This document shows, piece after piece, positions 42,064 to 50,509 of a stretch of DNA of 64,000 bases. Under the pieces are notes generated by a model. The model had not been told where the DNA came from. It saw nothing but the letters and a program-made list of their open reading frames with translations, and did not search any database. Made by a program: the position numbers and the translations under genes. Source of the stretch: Solibacteraceae bacterium (GTDB lineage Bacteria; Acidobacteriota; Terriglobia; Bryobacterales; Bryobacteraceae); the NCBI GenBank assembly GCA_021324015.1, contig JAJPJX010000059.1, positions 1 through 64,000 of the forward strand, read 5' to 3'. The first letter of the stretch is position 1. Each line of letters opens with the position of its first letter.

Positions 42064-42912
42064 CTAATGCGTCATCGCGTAGACCACGTAGTTGATCCCC
42101 AGGCGGATGCCCAGCGCGGAGTATTTCTCCGGGTACCGCGGATCATCCGCCCACTCCCAGGAATCGCCTACATCCGAGTTAAACGACATGGCCACCATGA
42201 CCCGGCCCTTGTCGTCGTAAATGCCGCGCCAGTGCGGCACCTCGCCGTCGTTGCGGTAGGTGGTGCCGCGCCGCAACGCCCACTGCCCGGGAATCTGGTA
42301 GCGGTCGTCCAGGTCGTAGACCGTGTGAAAAATGGCGTCGCCGCTGTCAATCTCGACGATCGGCCGGTCCGGAAACACGCGCTGCATGCTTTCCTCGAAC
42401 CGCTCCCATTCCGAGGTCCCCCAATAGTCGTCCAGCATCAGAAAACCGCCCCGCAGCAGATACTCGCGCAGCTTAGCGGCCTGCGCATCGGTGAGCTTCC
42501 AGTCCCCCATCTCGCCGGCGCACAGCCAGGGCCAGTTGAACACGTCGTCCAGGTCGTCCAGGTTAATGGGCTGCTCCACCGAGCGGGCGTGGATGCGCGT
42601 CAGCCGCCGCACCGCCTGAGCGAAGTGGCGGTCCGCTCGCGGGTAATCCTGCGTCCAACTGGTGAATCCGTTGCGCCAGTCAAACAGCGACCCAAACGTG
42701 TGAGCATACCGGCCGAAGCGCGCGTTGGGGTGCTGCGGGTACATGAGCCGCCCGAATACCCATTCGGCCTGGTCCTGCCAGTCCGGCGGCAGGGGGATGT
42801 TGTCGTAAGGTTCCATGCCGGGGTATACCCGGAACGGCTTCTGAAAGGCGCACAGCGCGCTGATCAGGGCCAGGCCGCAGCCGTATCTCCGGAGTGCCCG
42901 CGGAACCCGCAT
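42064..42912 (-). CDS. DUF4159 domain-containing exported protein
   Basis: 282 residues from the ATG at 42912; signal peptide likely (ISALCAFQ). Contains the DUF4159 hallmarks WTQDYPRADRHFAQAVRRLT, LREYLLRGGFLMLDDYWG and GIYDDKGRVMVAMSFNSDVGDSWEW. The fold is related to glutamine-amidotransferase-like ThuA/trehalose-utilisation proteins; no activity is known. It is next to the ceramidase operon on the same strand (56 bases away) and divergent from a Nudix gene. Confidence 0.85.
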   Translation of the reverse strand: MRVPRALRRYGCGLALISALCAFQKPFRVYPGMEPYDNIPLPPDWQDQAEWVFGRLMYPQHPNARFGRYAHTFGSLFDWRNGFTSWTQDYPRADRHFAQAVRRLTRIHARSVEQPINLDDLDDVFNWPWLCAGEMGDWKLTDAQAAKLREYLLRGGFLMLDDYWGTSEWERFEESMQRVFPDRPIVEIDSGDAIFHTVYDLDDRYQIPGQWALRRGTTYRNDGEVPHWRGIYDDKGRVMVAMSFNSDVGDSWEWADDPRYPEKYSALGIRLGINYVVYAMTH

Positions 42913-42973
42913 GGTGCTTTGTTCTGAAGCATAGCACCTGGGGCGCGCCCGCCGCGTTCGATAATGGTTTCTC

Positions 42974-43750
42974 ATGACGGAAGCGGAAGCGGCGGTGGCC
43001 ATCGTGCGGGTGCGCCACCACCAGGAATCCATCCTGCTCATCCGGCGCGCCGAAAGGGAGGGCGACCCCTGGTCGGGACACTGGTCCTTCCCGGGCGGGC
43101 GGCGCGAACCGGAAGACCCCGATTTGCTGCGCACCGCTTTGCGCGAACTCCAGGAGGAGTGCGGCATCTCTCTCGCGGAGGGCCAGGTGGAAACCGCGCT
43201 GCCTCCCCGGCAGGCCCGCCGCAAGGCGCCGCCCTTCCTCTGGGTGGTCCCCTTCGTGTTTCGCGTGGATGCCCGCCAGCCCGTCACCCTGGATCCGGCC
43301 GAAGCGGTCGAAGCCGTCTGGGTGCCACTGGTCTTCCTGCGGGATCCGGCCCGCCACGTGCTGTCTCCGGTGCCGGGCCGCCCGCCGGAGATGCTCTTTC
43401 CCGCCATCGATCTGAACGGGGTGCCCTTGTGGGGTTTCACCTACCGCCTCATCACGGATTGGCTCGGCCTGGAGCCGGAAGGGCGGCTCCGTGAAGAGGC
43501 AGGCTTCCAGGCCGCCCGCCTGGTGCTCGATTTTCTGCTGTCCTGCGGGTTGACCCTGGCGCGCGATTGGACCTCCGGGCCTGTGCGGACCGCCGCCCTG
43601 CGGGGCGGCATCCCGGTGCAGCGGGTACTGGCCCGCTTCTCCGGCCGGGGGGAACACGTTGCGCTGGTAAACGCCCTGGAGGTCCGGCCGGATGGCGTGC
43701 GCCTGGCCGGTCTGGCGTTCGAGGAGTACCTCATCCAGGCCGGACCGTGA
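42974..43750 (+). CDS. Nudix hydrolase, CoA-diphosphatase-like
   Basis: 258 residues. Nudix fold with [19 protein letters not shown] and [11 protein letters not shown]; the FPGG...D...TALREL-EE-GI spacing is that of NUDT7/NUDT8 coenzyme A pyrophosphatases, slightly longer than the standard box. The C-terminal domain ([13 protein letters not shown] and beyond) is an extension of unknown role. Hydrolysis of CoA, acyl-CoA or other nucleoside diphosphates is expected. Ends with a 20-base convergent overlap with the HAD gene. ATG at 42974 preceded by no strong site. Confidence 0.83.
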   Translation: MTEAEAAVAIVRVRHHQESILLIRRAEREGDPWSGHWSFPGGRREPEDPDLLRTALRELQEECGISLAEGQVETALPPRQARRKAPPFLWVVPFVFRVDARQPVTLDPAEAVEAVWVPLVFLRDPARHVLSPVPGRPPEMLFPAIDLNGVPLWGFTYRLITDWLGLEPEGRLREEAGFQAARLVLDFLLSCGLTLARDWTSGPVRTAALRGGIPVQRVLARFSGRGEHVALVNALEVRPDGVRLAGLAFEEYLIQAGP

Positions 43751-44564
43751 GCACTTCTCCCGGCAGCGACTCGCGAAACGTCAGCCAGTCCGTCCTGGCC
43801 TTGTCCCACTCCTGCAACAGCAGCCCGTGCGCGTCGAACAGTTCCCGGATCTGCATCGGGCCCCAGCCCAGGATCTCTTCCAGCACCGGCACCAGCACGC
43901 TCAGCCCGTTGTCGCTCAGCACCGTCCGCTTGGCGATCCGGGTGATGAACTTGGCCTCCGAGACCGCGATGGTGAAGCCGCCGCCGTTGTTGACGTGAAG
44001 CATCACGTGGACGTCCGAGCTGCCGTCGCCCACATAGATCACCCGGTCGGGAGTGATGCCCAGCCGGGCCGCCAGTTCCTCCAGCACCGTCACCTTGCCG
44101 TAACCCGCCGGAACCCTGCGGATCGAGCGGATCTCGCCGGATTCCGGATCGTAGTCAAACTCCGTGCCGAAGATATGCTCCGGCGGCACGATGCCCTCCA
44201 GGGCCGACTGCACCACCTCGCGCGGCGCCGCCGACACCACGTAAAAGGAAAACTGGTAGCCTCCCACCCCGGACTCCAGAAGCTTGGCCAGCAGGCCGAT
44301 GTTCGGCTTCAGGCGAATGTGTTTTCCCACCTCGACCAGATGCTCCCTCCTCACAGCCCGGAACTCCGGATCATGGCGTAGCAGGTGTGCCAGCTCGCCG
44401 CCCTGCTGCACCAGGTTGGTGCGGGCCAGCCCGGCCACCTTTTCCTGGAACCGCGAAGCGCCGATCCGTTCGCTCAGCACGATGCCCGAGTCGTTGAAGC
44501 TCAACGTCTGGTCAAAGTCGCTGGCGAGTAAATACTGTCGCGTGACTTCAGCCCGGTCACTCAT
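43731..44564 (-). CDS. HAD-superfamily (phosphoserine phosphatase-like) hydrolase
   Basis: 277 residues. Motif I DFDQTLSF (nucleophile and acid Asp, residues 16-23), motif II Ser/Thr in FYVVSAAPR, motif III Lys (GKVTVLEEL), motif [14 protein letters not shown]. This is a class IB HAD as in SerB/MtnX. Substrate unknown. It overlaps the end of the Nudix gene by 20 bases and faces the GntR-type regulator across 68 bases with palindromes, one of which lies five bases before its ATG, so regulation by that protein is likely. Confidence 0.88.
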   Translation of the reverse strand: MSDRAEVTRQYLLASDFDQTLSFNDSGIVLSERIGASRFQEKVAGLARTNLVQQGGELAHLLRHDPEFRAVRREHLVEVGKHIRLKPNIGLLAKLLESGVGGYQFSFYVVSAAPREVVQSALEGIVPPEHIFGTEFDYDPESGEIRSIRRVPAGYGKVTVLEELAARLGITPDRVIYVGDGSSDVHVMLHVNNGGGFTIAVSEAKFITRIAKRTVLSDNGLSVLVPVLEEILGWGPMQIRELFDAHGLLLQEWDKARTDWLTFRESLPGEVLTVRPG

Positions 44565-44568
44565 AAGG

Positions 44569-44622
44569 GGTATTATACCAACTATTATTACAGCTTGCGA
44601 TCGAATGGCATAAATTGTAATA
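44569..44622. promoter_or_regulatory. operator-like palindromes between HAD and GntR genes
   Basis: GGTATTATACC (44569-44579) is a perfect odd palindrome directly before the HAD start. TATTACA (44586-44592) and TGTAATA (44616-44622) are perfect inverted repeats 23 bases apart upstream of the regulator. The stretch is AT-rich, unlike its surroundings. Sites of this kind bind dimeric GntR or LacI-type proteins. Confidence 0.5.
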
Positions 44623-44632
44623 TCAATTATGG

Positions 44633-45712
44633 ATGCCGAAGTACCAGGATGTCTTCGAAGCGCTCCGTAGCCGCATCGTGGCCGGAGAGTTCCGGCGGGG
44701 TGAGCGCCTGCCGAGCGAGGCCAAGCTCGTCAAACAATTTGGGACCTCCCGCATCACGGTGGGGCGCGCCGTGCGGGAACTCCAGCAGGAGGGGCTCGTG
44801 GAACGGCGGGTGGGGTCGGGAACGTACGTCCGGGGAGGGCGGGCAGAGCCGGGCGGCCTGCTTTTCGGACTGCTGATTCCGGACCTGGGGCGGACCGAGA
44901 TCTTCGAGCCCATCTGCCAGGGAATGGCGCGCGCGCCGCGGGCGCGCCCGCATGCGCTGCTATGGGGCAACCTCCCGGAAGGTGCCGGTTCCGAGGAGGA
45001 GCAGGCCCTGGAACTCTGCCGCCAGTACATCGCGCGGGGGGTATCCGGGGTGTTCTTCGCGCCGTTTGAGCTGACCCCGGAGCGGGACGCGATTAATGCC
45101 CGCATCACCGAGGCGTTAGACCGGGCGGGCATTCCGATGGTGCTGCTGGACCGGTGTGTCGCACGCTACCCCCGGCGCAGCCGCTACGACCTGGTGGGCA
45201 TCGACAACCGCCGCGCGGGCTACCTGGTCACGGAGCATCTGCTGGAGCGGGGCTGCCGCCGCATCGCCTTCATCGGCCTGCCGGACTCGGCGTCGACGGT
45301 GGATGCACGCATCGCCGGCTACCGCGAGGCGCTTCAAGCCTATGGTGCTCCGGCCGATGCGACGCTGGTCGAGCGTATGGACCCCTCGGAGCCGGCGCGC
45401 GTACGGGAGTTGATGGAGCAGTGCTGGCCGCAGGGCTTTGTGTGCGCCAACGACCGGACCGCGGCGCACCTCATGCAGTCGCTGTTGGGGCTGGGCTACC
45501 GCATTCCGGACCATCTACGCCTGGCGGGCATCGACGACGTGGAGTACGCCCGCCTGCTGCCCGTTCCGCTCACCACCTTGCGGCAGCCCTGCCAGGAAAT
45601 GGGGGCTGCGGCCGTTTCGGCCATGCTGGACCGCATTGCTCATCCGGAAATGCCCGCGCGGGATATCCTGCTGGATTGTAAGCTGATCGTGCGGCAGTCT
45701 TCCGGCGGCTAA
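44633..45712 (+). CDS. GntR-type regulator with LacI-like sugar-binding domain (AraR architecture)
   Basis: 359 residues. The winged helix-turn-helix of the GntR family at 1-65 ([33 protein letters not shown] is split here as a 33-residue domain; key residues are the PSE, TSR-TVRAV-type recognition helix and GSGTYV wing). A periplasmic-binding-protein-like effector domain follows ([81 protein letters not shown]). This AraR-like fusion usually represses sugar operons and is released by a sugar. Likely targets are itself and the divergent HAD gene. Confidence 0.9.
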   Translation: MPKYQDVFEALRSRIVAGEFRRGERLPSEAKLVKQFGTSRITVGRAVRELQQEGLVERRVGSGTYVRGGRAEPGGLLFGLLIPDLGRTEIFEPICQGMARAPRARPHALLWGNLPEGAGSEEEQALELCRQYIARGVSGVFFAPFELTPERDAINARITEALDRAGIPMVLLDRCVARYPRRSRYDLVGIDNRRAGYLVTEHLLERGCRRIAFIGLPDSASTVDARIAGYREALQAYGAPADATLVERMDPSEPARVRELMEQCWPQGFVCANDRTAAHLMQSLLGLGYRIPDHLRLAGIDDVEYARLLPVPLTTLRQPCQEMGAAAVSAMLDRIAHPEMPARDILLDCKLIVRQSSGG

Positions 45713-45866
45713 CCAATTTCCCGGATTGCGCACTCTGGGCCTTCGCTATACACTGAGGGGGAGAGAATCCAGACATGACCTCAAGTGGCGAGAATCTGCC
45801 CCCCTGAGGAAGCCGGCCACCTCCGCCGGTGAATCGTTCCGCCAAGTCCTTCAGCCTCACCGCGTA

Positions 45867-46268
45867 GTGACAGTCCTTTCGGTGAGTGCTTCAGAGGACG
45901 ACCACGCCGGTTTACGCCGCCTTTTCCACCGCACCAACTGGGTGCTGCTGGAGGCCGGCAGTTGCAGCGAGGCCGTTCAGGTGATGCGCCACGCGGCCAT
46001 CCCCGTGCTCATTGCGGACAGCAACCTTCCCGATGGAACCTGGAGAGATCTTCTACGGGAGACGGACACTATCCCAAGCAGGCCCCGCGTCATCATCGCG
46101 TCCCGTCTGGCCGACGAACGGATGTGGACCGAAGTACTCGACCAGGGCGGGTTCAATGTGCTGGAAAAGCCGTTCGTAGCGGAGGAACTGTTTCGCGTAG
46201 TCAGCCTGGCGTGGTTGAATTGGCGTGAGGAGGGCAAGCCCCTGGCCCGCGCCGCGACCGCAGGCTAA
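45867..46268 (+). CDS. receiver-domain protein (single-domain response regulator)
   Basis: About 134 residues. Receiver fold with acidic SASEDDH, likely phosphoacceptor Asp in IADSNLPDG, and Lys in VLEKPFV. No output domain. The start is unsure: a frame open from the TTG at 45726 adds 47 residues that do not look like a receiver, so the GTG at 45867 is used. Close relatives appear as single-domain regulators in Acidobacteriota. Located 25 bases before the phosphorylase gene; a role in carbon storage control is inference. Confidence 0.65.
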   Translation: MTVLSVSASEDDHAGLRRLFHRTNWVLLEAGSCSEAVQVMRHAAIPVLIADSNLPDGTWRDLLRETDTIPSRPRVIIASRLADERMWTEVLDQGGFNVLEKPFVAEELFRVVSLAWLNWREEGKPLARAATAG

Positions 46269-46293
46269 GGGACCGTCCCGCTAACAATCAGAC

Positions 46294-48870
46294 ATGAAGC
46301 CGGTACACACGTTTCGTGTGACCCCTTCCCTACCGCCTCCGCTGGAGGGTCTTCGGGAGCTGGCCTACAACGTCCGTTGGGCCTGGGATCACGACACTAT
46401 CGAGTTATTCCGCCGGCTGGACAGCCAGCTATGGGAGACCAGCGGCCATAATCCGGTGGCCATGCTGGGGTCCATCGGGCAGGATCGCCTGCGGGAAGCC
46501 GCCGCGGACGAAAGTTTTTTGGCGCACCTGGAGCGGGTTTCCCGGGACTTCGACGCGGGCAGCAAGCGCGGCTGCTGGTTTACGCGGTCGCTGCCGTCGG
46601 CCAAGGGACTCCTGGTGGCGTATTTTTCCGCGGAGTTCGGGCTGACCGAGTGCCTCTCGATCTTCGCCGGCGGCCTGGGCGTGTTGGCGGGGGACCACCT
46701 GAAAGCCGCGAGCGACCTGGGCTTACCCCTTGTGGGGGTAGGCCTGCTCTACCAACAGGGCTATTTCCAGCAACACCTCAACCAGGCGGGCTGGCAGCAG
46801 GAGGCATACAAGGACAACGATTTCTACAATCTACCGCTCACCCCGGTCAGCCGCGGGGACGGCGCTCCCCTGCTCGTGGAGGTGGAGTATCCTGGGCGCC
46901 GGGTGGCGGCGCAGGTCTGGCGAATACAGGTGGGGCGGGTACCTCTGTACCTGCTGGATACCAATTTGCCGCAGAACCGGCCGGAAGACCGCGACGTGAC
47001 CGACCAGCTTTACGGCGGTGACCTGGAGATGCGCATCCGGCAGGAGATCCTGCTGGGGATCGGGGGCTACCGTGCACTGGAGGCGCTGGGCATCCAGCCG
47101 ACGGTCTACCACATGAACGAGGGGCATTCGGCGTTTCTGGCGCTGGAGCGGGTGCGGCGTCTAATGGAGGAGCAGAAGCTGGCCTTTGCCGAGGCCCGCC
47201 AACTGGCCACCGCCAGCCTGGTGTTCACCGGGCACACGCCGGTGGAGGCGGGCCACGATTACTTTCCGCCGGAGCTGATGAACCGCTATTTCGACGGGTT
47301 TGCGCGTTCGCTGGGCCTTTCGCAGGCGGAGTTTCTGGGCCTGGGGCGCCGCGATCCGGCCAATGCGGGCGAAGCCTTCTGCATGACCGTCCTGGCGCTG
47401 CGCATGGCCGCATCCTCGAACGGCGTCAGCCGGCTGCACGGGCAGGTGAGCCGGCGCATGTGGCAGAGCCTGTGGCCGGGGGTGCCGGTTGACGAGGTGC
47501 CCATCGGGCACGTGACCAACGGGGTGCATTTCCGCTCCTGGATCTCCAACGAAATGAACCAGCTTTACGACCGGTACCTGGGGCCGCACTGGCGGGAAGA
47601 GCCCACCGACCGGAAGCTGTGGCAGCAAGTGGAGAAGATTCCGGCCGAGGAGCTATGGCGCACGCACGAGCGGCGCCGGGAGCGCCTGGTGGCCTTCGCC
47701 CGCCGGCGGCTGAAGGAGCAGATGCAGCGCCGGGGAGCGCCGCAGGCGGACATGGAAGCCGCCGGGGAGGTGCTGGATCCGGAAGCCCTCACCATCGGCT
47801 TCGCGCGGCGCTTCGCCACTTACAAGCGAGCCACCCTGCTGCTGCGCGATCCGGACCGGCTGGCGCGCATCCTGAACGACCCGCAGCGGCCGGTGCAGAT
47901 TATCTACGCGGGCAAAGCGCACCCCCGGGATGACGGCGGCAAAGACCTCATCCGGCAGATCGTGGCGCTGGCGGGAAGTAAGGAATTCCGCCGCCGGCTG
48001 GTGTTTCTGGAAGACTACGATATGGCCATCAGCCGCTACCTGGTGCAGGGCTGCGATGTGTGGCTGAACACGCCGCGGCCGCCGCTCGAGGCCAGCGGCA
48101 CGAGCGGCATGAAGGCTGCCACCAACGGCGCGCTGAACGTCAGCACGCTGGACGGCTGGTGGTACGAGGCCTGGAAGGCGTCGGAGTCCGGCGGAGACAT
48201 GATCGGCTGGGCCATCGGCAGCGAAGGCGCGTACGACAGCACGGAGACGCAGGACCGGGTGGAGGCCCAGGCGCTGTACGACATCCTGGAGCACGACGTG
48301 GTGCCGGCCTTTTTCGAACGCGGGGCCGACCGGCTGCCGCGGCGCTGGATCGCCCACATGCGCGCCTCCCTGGGGAAACTCTGCCATTTCTACAACACGC
48401 ATCGCATGGTGTGCGAGTACACGGAGCGCTTCTACCTGATCGCCGACGCGCGGTTTCGCGAGCTGGCAGCGGACTCCGCGGCGCGCGCGCGGGCTTTGGG
48501 GGCGTGGCTCGCCCGCGTGCAGCAGAACTGGAGGCAGGTGCGCGTGGAACTGGTGGAGGGCGTTCCGGCGGCGCCCCTGCGGCTGGGGGAAGCCGTGCAC
48601 GTGCGTGCGCGCGTCCACCTGGACCCGCTGCGCCCCGAGGATGTCACGGCGGAACTGTACCTGGGGCGCGTGGATGCCCGCGGCGAGATTATCGAGCCGA
48701 CTGCCAGCGCGATGCAGTGCACTGGACGGGAAGCCAGCGGCGCCTGGATCTTTGAAGCTTCGCCGCCGCCGAGCGTTCATAGCGGCTTGCACGGGTATAC
48801 GGTGCGTGTGCTACCCTACCATCCCGATCTAAGTGTTGCGCTCGTGCCCGGGTTGATCACCTGGGCGTAG
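46294..48870 (+). CDS. glgP: glycogen/alpha-glucan phosphorylase (GT35)
   Basis: 858 residues. Shorter phosphorylase branch (TIGR02094-like) with the N-terminal GLRELAYNVRWAWD segment, VAYFSAEFGL, GGLGVLAGDH, FTGHTPVEAGHDYF, VTNGVH, FARRFATYKRA and the PLP lysine in EASGTSGMKAATNGALN. It releases glucose 1-phosphate from glycogen or maltodextrin with inorganic phosphate, in the cytoplasm. A C-terminal extension of about 100 residues (LVEGVPAAPLRLGEAVHV) is a beta domain common in this branch. No other glg genes are in the window; a receiver protein stands just upstream and a dispersed repeat just downstream. Confidence 0.95.
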   Translation: MKPVHTFRVTPSLPPPLEGLRELAYNVRWAWDHDTIELFRRLDSQLWETSGHNPVAMLGSIGQDRLREAAADESFLAHLERVSRDFDAGSKRGCWFTRSLPSAKGLLVAYFSAEFGLTECLSIFAGGLGVLAGDHLKAASDLGLPLVGVGLLYQQGYFQQHLNQAGWQQEAYKDNDFYNLPLTPVSRGDGAPLLVEVEYPGRRVAAQVWRIQVGRVPLYLLDTNLPQNRPEDRDVTDQLYGGDLEMRIRQEILLGIGGYRALEALGIQPTVYHMNEGHSAFLALERVRRLMEEQKLAFAEARQLATASLVFTGHTPVEAGHDYFPPELMNRYFDGFARSLGLSQAEFLGLGRRDPANAGEAFCMTVLALRMAASSNGVSRLHGQVSRRMWQSLWPGVPVDEVPIGHVTNGVHFRSWISNEMNQLYDRYLGPHWREEPTDRKLWQQVEKIPAEELWRTHERRRERLVAFARRRLKEQMQRRGAPQADMEAAGEVLDPEALTIGFARRFATYKRATLLLRDPDRLARILNDPQRPVQIIYAGKAHPRDDGGKDLIRQIVALAGSKEFRRRLVFLEDYDMAISRYLVQGCDVWLNTPRPPLEASGTSGMKAATNGALNVSTLDGWWYEAWKASESGGDMIGWAIGSEGAYDSTETQDRVEAQALYDILEHDVVPAFFERGADRLPRRWIAHMRASLGKLCHFYNTHRMVCEYTERFYLIADARFRELAADSAARARALGAWLARVQQNWRQVRVELVEGVPAAPLRLGEAVHVRARVHLDPLRPEDVTAELYLGRVDARGEIIEPTASAMQCTGREASGAWIFEASPPPSVHSGLHGYTVRVLPYHPDLSVALVPGLITWA

Positions 48871-48876
48871 CAAAAC

Positions 48877-48901
48877 ACCGCTGCCTTTGGTCGCGGCTCG
48901 G
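48877..48901. repeat. dispersed intergenic repeat, copy 6 (minus orientation)
   Basis: Reverse complement reads CCGAGCCGCGACC then AAAGGCAGCGGT. It begins six bases after the stop of the phosphorylase gene. Confidence 0.7.
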
Positions 48902-49241
48902 TTAGCTGAGTGCTCACGTTTACAGTGTGGCGCGGGGCCTAGGGATGTGCCCCAGCATGGAACAATCGTTCCATTGAGGACGCCAAAATTGCACACTTCG
49001 GGCTCAGAGCTCGGAGTTATCCGCATGATTCGAAGAGCTTTCTTGTTTGGCCTGAGGATTGCAATATAGGATTGCGTGACGATAATCAACCAGGTCCAAA
49101 GAGAGCTGATTGCCCCTCAGACCGTCACCCGCCTAGTCACTCACTACGTAGCAAATCCCACTTAGTAACTCCTCTTTAACATCCCCACCAATCTGCTCTC
49201 TTTGGGCCTGCGGCTCGGGCCGGGGTGGTACCATAAGCGGT
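48902..49241. other. intergenic stretch with a perfect hairpin
   Basis: No gene supported. ATGGAAC (48957-48963), AATC, GTTCCAT (48968-48974) form a perfect seven-base stem, either an operator or an RNA hairpin. GC is lower than in the flanking genes. Confidence 0.45.
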
Positions 49242-49544
49242 ATGCCGAAAGGTTTATTTGAGGTCGCTTGTCCGTGCTGCCAGGCTGTGCTGAAAGTGGA
49301 TCCGGAGACGCGTGCGGTGATTTCCCACAAGGTACCCGAGAAGCCGCCGGTGGTGGAGGACCTGGCAGCGGCAGTAGCCCGGCTAAAAGGGGAGGCTGGG
49401 CGGCGAGAGGAAGTCTTCCGTAAGCAGGTAGAGACGGAGAAGTCCCACGGCAAGGTGCTGGAGAAGAAGTTCGACGAGTTGCTGCGGCAGGCCAAAGAGA
49501 ATCCGGACCTGACGCCTCCCCAGCGGGATATCGATCTGGATTAA
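49242..49544 (+). CDS. small zinc-ribbon-like protein
   Basis: 100 residues. An N-terminal CPCCQAVLKVDPETR segment could hold half of a zinc site (two or three Cys only), followed by a charged helical region (LAAAVARLKGEAGRREEVF), which looks like a coiled coil, and an acidic tail. No known function. ATG with weak ribosome site; convergent with the next gene, with only 7 bases between stops. Confidence 0.6.
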   Translation: MPKGLFEVACPCCQAVLKVDPETRAVISHKVPEKPPVVEDLAAAVARLKGEAGRREEVFRKQVETEKSHGKVLEKKFDELLRQAKENPDLTPPQRDIDLD

Positions 49545-49551
49545 GGGAGCA

Positions 49552-50424
49552 TCACTTCGGCAGGCCCGCCAGAAACTCCCGCGCCACCTCCGCCACCGGC
49601 CGGTGCTTGCCGTCCACCTCGTAATTGAGCCGGCGCATCTGCTGATCGGAGATCCTGCCCGATAGGCCGGCCAGCGCCGGGCGCACCGCGGGCCAGGCGC
49701 GCAGGGCGCCCAGGCGGACCACCAGCGCGGCCTGATAGGGCGGAAAGTAGTGCCGGTCGTCGGCCAGGATGCGGACGTCCAGCACGGAGAGCATGCCATC
49801 AGTGCCGTTGGCGGCCACCATATCCACCTGATTCTGCTCCAGAGCGCGGTAGAGCAGGCCCAGGTCCATGGTCTTGGGCGTTCCGGCGAGCGGCAGGTGG
49901 TAGGTGTTCTGCAAGCCCGGCAAGCCATCCGGGCGGGTGAGAAATTCGTAGCCCGCGCCCAGCAGCCAGCCCTTTTTGCGGCGGGCGGCGTCACTCAGCG
50001 TTCCCAAGTGTTCGGCGCGCGCGTCGGCGCCGCGTACCGCGAGGACGAAGGTGTTGTTAAAGCCCAGCGGATCCAGCCATTCCAGGTCCCAGCGGCGGCG
50101 GTATGCGCGGCGCACCTGCTCAAGGACCGCGGCCGGGCTGGAGGAAGGCGGGAGTTTGAGCACGGCGGTCAGAGCCGTTCCGGTATACTCCGGATACACA
50201 TCGATCTGTCCGTTGGCGAGCGCCTGCTGGGCCAGCAGGGTACCGCCCAGGTTGAGGCGGCGGTCAACCTTTTGACCCAGAGACCGCTCCAGGCGCTGCG
50301 CTACAATTTCGCCCAGGATGACCTGCTCCGTGAAATTCTTGGAGCCCACGGTGATCCGGTGTTTCCCGGAGCAGCCGGCGAACAGCAGGCCTGCCAGCAG
50401 GCAGGCGGAAAGCCGGGTCTTCAA
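49552..50424 (-). CDS. glycine betaine/choline-type ABC transporter substrate-binding lipoprotein
   Basis: 290 residues. Lipobox LLFAGC (Cys18), then an OpuAC/ProX-like domain: ITVGSKNFTEQVILGEIVAQ, the box that starts this family, GQIDVYPEYTGTALT, and VDMVAANGTDGML. The protein would present quaternary amines or related osmolytes to an inner-membrane ABC transporter. No permease or ATPase gene is adjacent on either side, so it is an orphan in this window. Its substrate-box aromatic residues cannot be judged without a structure model. Confidence 0.85.
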   Translation of the reverse strand: MKTRLSACLLAGLLFAGCSGKHRITVGSKNFTEQVILGEIVAQRLERSLGQKVDRRLNLGGTLLAQQALANGQIDVYPEYTGTALTAVLKLPPSSSPAAVLEQVRRAYRRRWDLEWLDPLGFNNTFVLAVRGADARAEHLGTLSDAARRKKGWLLGAGYEFLTRPDGLPGLQNTYHLPLAGTPKTMDLGLLYRALEQNQVDMVAANGTDGMLSVLDVRILADDRHYFPPYQAALVVRLGALRAWPAVRPALAGLSGRISDQQMRRLNYEVDGKHRPVAEVAREFLAGLPK

Positions 50425-50509
50425 GACGGATCACCAGCGCCGCGGATAGGGTACATTCCCCCATGCTACCGGGAAACTGAAGCCGGGGCCGGGGCGTCAG
50501 GAACATTTT

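Noticed and set aside
46249-46280. Further copy of the dispersed repeat at the end of the receiver gene
   Set aside because: Only GCCGCGACCG matches; the second half is rearranged, so it is not counted.
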